A stretch of DNA of 64,000 bases from CAJQQY01 sp045104975 (GTDB lineage Bacteria > Bacteroidota > Bacteroidia > Chitinophagales > Saprospiraceae), in assembly GCA_045104975.1 (NCBI GenBank), contig JBGCCY010000009.1, forward strand, positions 11,356 to 75,355, given 5' to 3'. The notes beneath the pieces were generated by a model. It made no database searches. It saw nothing but the letters and a program-made list of their open reading frames with translations, and was not told where the DNA came from. A program made the translations under genes and the position numbers. Shown piece after piece: positions 62,573 through 64,000 of the stretch (its first letter is position 1; each line of letters begins with the position of its first letter).

Positions 62573-63805
62573 TTAATGATGTGCGATTGGATCAGGATTT
62601 CCGTCAGGATCATTATTAACTGTTCCATCAGAAGTAATTCCTCCGATCAGTAAGATTCCACACACGTGCGGAGCAGCCATTGATGTTCCACTTATCGTAT
62701 TATAACCGCCACTTTTCCATGTAGATGAAATACTTGAACCAGGTGCACAATAATCTACTGGAGGATTTCCGAAATTAGAAAAACTTGACCAGTTGTCTGT
62801 TGAAGTCATAGAAGAAACAGTATAAACATTGTTTCCATTAACTCTTGCTGGAGAACTATTGTTAGCATTTTGAGATTCGTTTCCTGCTGCCAAAGCAAAA
62901 GGACAAGTAGAAGAAGCAGCAAGAACTGCAGCATCTAATGCTGAAGAAATTCCGCCACCTAAACTCATATTTGCAGCATCACCGCTAGCAGCATTTGCCG
63001 CTACATAATCAACACCTGCAATTACGCCTGAGTTAGATCCACTTCCTCTTCTGTTTAAAACTCTAACTGAAACAACAGGAGCACCTGCCGCAACACCGAT
63101 TACCCCAATAGAATTATCAATAGCAGCTACCGTTCCAGCAACATGAGTACCATGTCCATTTTGATCATCTGGAGTTGTGTTTCCACCCAAAAATGTTGCA
63201 CTATTCGCTACATCAACATTTAAGTCAGGGTGATCCAAATCAATTCCTGAATCAATAATCCATGCAGTTCCTGCATTAGTTCCATCGATAGCACCACCTA
63301 CTCGAGTAACTCCCCATGGAGTTGATTGTGGGTCAGCTCCACCTCCACCACCGCCTCCACCTGGAGGACCACCCATCGTCACACTAAAGATCTGATCTTG
63401 CTCAATATAAGCAACTCGATCATCTCTTCTCATAGTTTCTAATTCATCATTATTTAATTCTACCGCAATTCCTTTAATCGTTTTAACAAAGGATTGTTTT
63501 ACATCCTTTTCAACAAATCCTTTTTCTCTTAACATCAATTTGGAATCACTTTCCAATTTAGATTTTTGCACTTTGTAATTTTCTTTGTTGATGGCAGCTC
63601 TTCCTAAAAGAGAAGGAAAGGCATCTTCTTTAAATACAACAATGTAGCTACCTTCTATCGGTTGGCCTTGGTTGTAAGTGATGACATGAGCAACTTCAGC
63701 TTCTTGAATTTCTGTTTTTAAAGTAGTACTATCTTTAGTACAGCTATATAACACAAAAGCGCAAATAGCAGTAGCAAATAGTGTTTTGATGGTTGTGTTC
63801 TTCAT
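62573..63805 (-). CDS. Subtilisin-like (S8, proteinase K-type) lipoprotein protease
   Basis: A 410-aa secreted serine protease with lipobox LYSC (Cys22). Residues about 53-142 are an inhibitor I9 prodomain. A Gly-rich linker (about 145-156) follows. The catalytic triad is Asp185 (IIDSGID), His218 (GHGTHVAG) and Ser375 (GTSMAAPH), with the oxyanion Asn309 (AAGNES). It lacks a T9SS tail. It lies at the window end, with its own upstream region (63806-64000) and a terminator-like hairpin downstream. Confidence 0.93.
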   Translation of the reverse strand: MKNTTIKTLFATAICAFVLYSCTKDSTTLKTEIQEAEVAHVITYNQGQPIEGSYIVVFKEDAFPSLLGRAAINKENYKVQKSKLESDSKLMLREKGFVEKDVKQSFVKTIKGIAVELNNDELETMRRDDRVAYIEQDQIFSVTMGGPPGGGGGGGGADPQSTPWGVTRVGGAIDGTNAGTAWIIDSGIDLDHPDLNVDVANSATFLGGNTTPDDQNGHGTHVAGTVAAIDNSIGVIGVAAGAPVVSVRVLNRRGSGSNSGVIAGVDYVAANAASGDAANMSLGGGISSALDAAVLAASSTCPFALAAGNESQNANNSSPARVNGNNVYTVSSMTSTDNWSSFSNFGNPPVDYCAPGSSISSTWKSGGYNTISGTSMAAPHVCGILLIGGITSDGTVNNDPDGNPDPIAHH

Positions 63806-64000
63806 ACAAGCTTAAAATTTAGTGGGTTTTATAATAAAATGGTTAAAGGCAATACGGTAGTATTACCATAAATAATATAGTTTACAACATCTCTTTTCAA
63901 TAGAGATATATGTACAATTAAAAATCAAAGGTTTTTATCAAAGGGGGAAAATGGTGGTGTGACTAATATTTAGTTTTATGTGTTTTAAAATAAGTGAATT

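Overview
The window is AT-rich DNA from a Bacteroidota genome. The evidence is two proteins with type IX secretion (Por/T9SS) C-terminal sorting domains, several GIN-type (DUF2807) proteins, an AraC regulator with a membrane N-terminus, a 2TM-domain protein, many lipoproteins with a Bacteroidota-style lipobox, occasional TAnnTTTG-type -7 boxes and very few Shine-Dalgarno sequences. A saprospirian relative is my guess from the look of the proteins; the sequence alone does not prove it. No rRNA, tRNA or CRISPR array was seen.

0-10 kb: a truncated membrane glycosyltransferase-like gene, then two large tandem paralogues on the minus strand (1264 and 1230 aa). Each joins a calcineurin-type metallophosphoesterase, a middle region resembling an atypical (CotH/Fam20-like) kinase, and a C-terminal Omp85-like beta-barrel. 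One has intact metal-binding motifs; in the other they are eroded. A probable outer-membrane barrel gene lies just upstream of the eroded copy. 10-15.5 kb: a PAP2 phosphatase, a Pycsar-effector-like (DUF5706) membrane protein next to a GAF-domain protein, an LRR-type lipoprotein and a DUF423 protein. 15.5-34 kb is mostly plus strand: a membrane-anchored propeller protein, prmA, a 1504-aa exported protein of unknown function, a YheT-type hydrolase, a GIN-domain protein, sbcD-sbcC, a TonB-C-terminal-like protein, and a set of coiled-coil and membrane proteins (one with a PspA-like look). 34-46 kb: a 1554-aa T9SS protein with ten modules and an inserted propeller, a Tat-signal aldo/keto reductase, a GIN protein, an AraC regulator, a T9SS lamin-tail protein and an acyl-CoA dehydrogenase.

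47.3-57.4 kb is the most unusual stretch. About a dozen short, unrelated genes (NTF2-like, GNAT, RidA, YwqK-like, 2TM, zincin-like, DinB, DUF1579-like and unknowns) all point the same way. They are separated by long non-coding spacers carrying related palindromic repeats, attC-like hairpins directly after stop codons, and a 16-bp motif seen at least eight times here and not noticed elsewhere. I read this as a gene-cassette array of chromosomal-integron type without an integrase in view (CALIN-like). It borders a frameshifted IS91-family transposase remnant at 57.7-58.0 kb. This reading is an inference.

58-64 kb returns to ordinary genes: a cyclophilin, a YebC-family protein, an exported His/Asp-rich protein with a small lipoprotein, a membrane-fused spermidine-synthase-like protein and a subtilisin-like lipoprotein protease. 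Intergenic regions across the window hold many hairpins: classical T-tailed terminators, several long locus-specific inverted repeats, a cloverleaf-like repeat and a MITE-like element.
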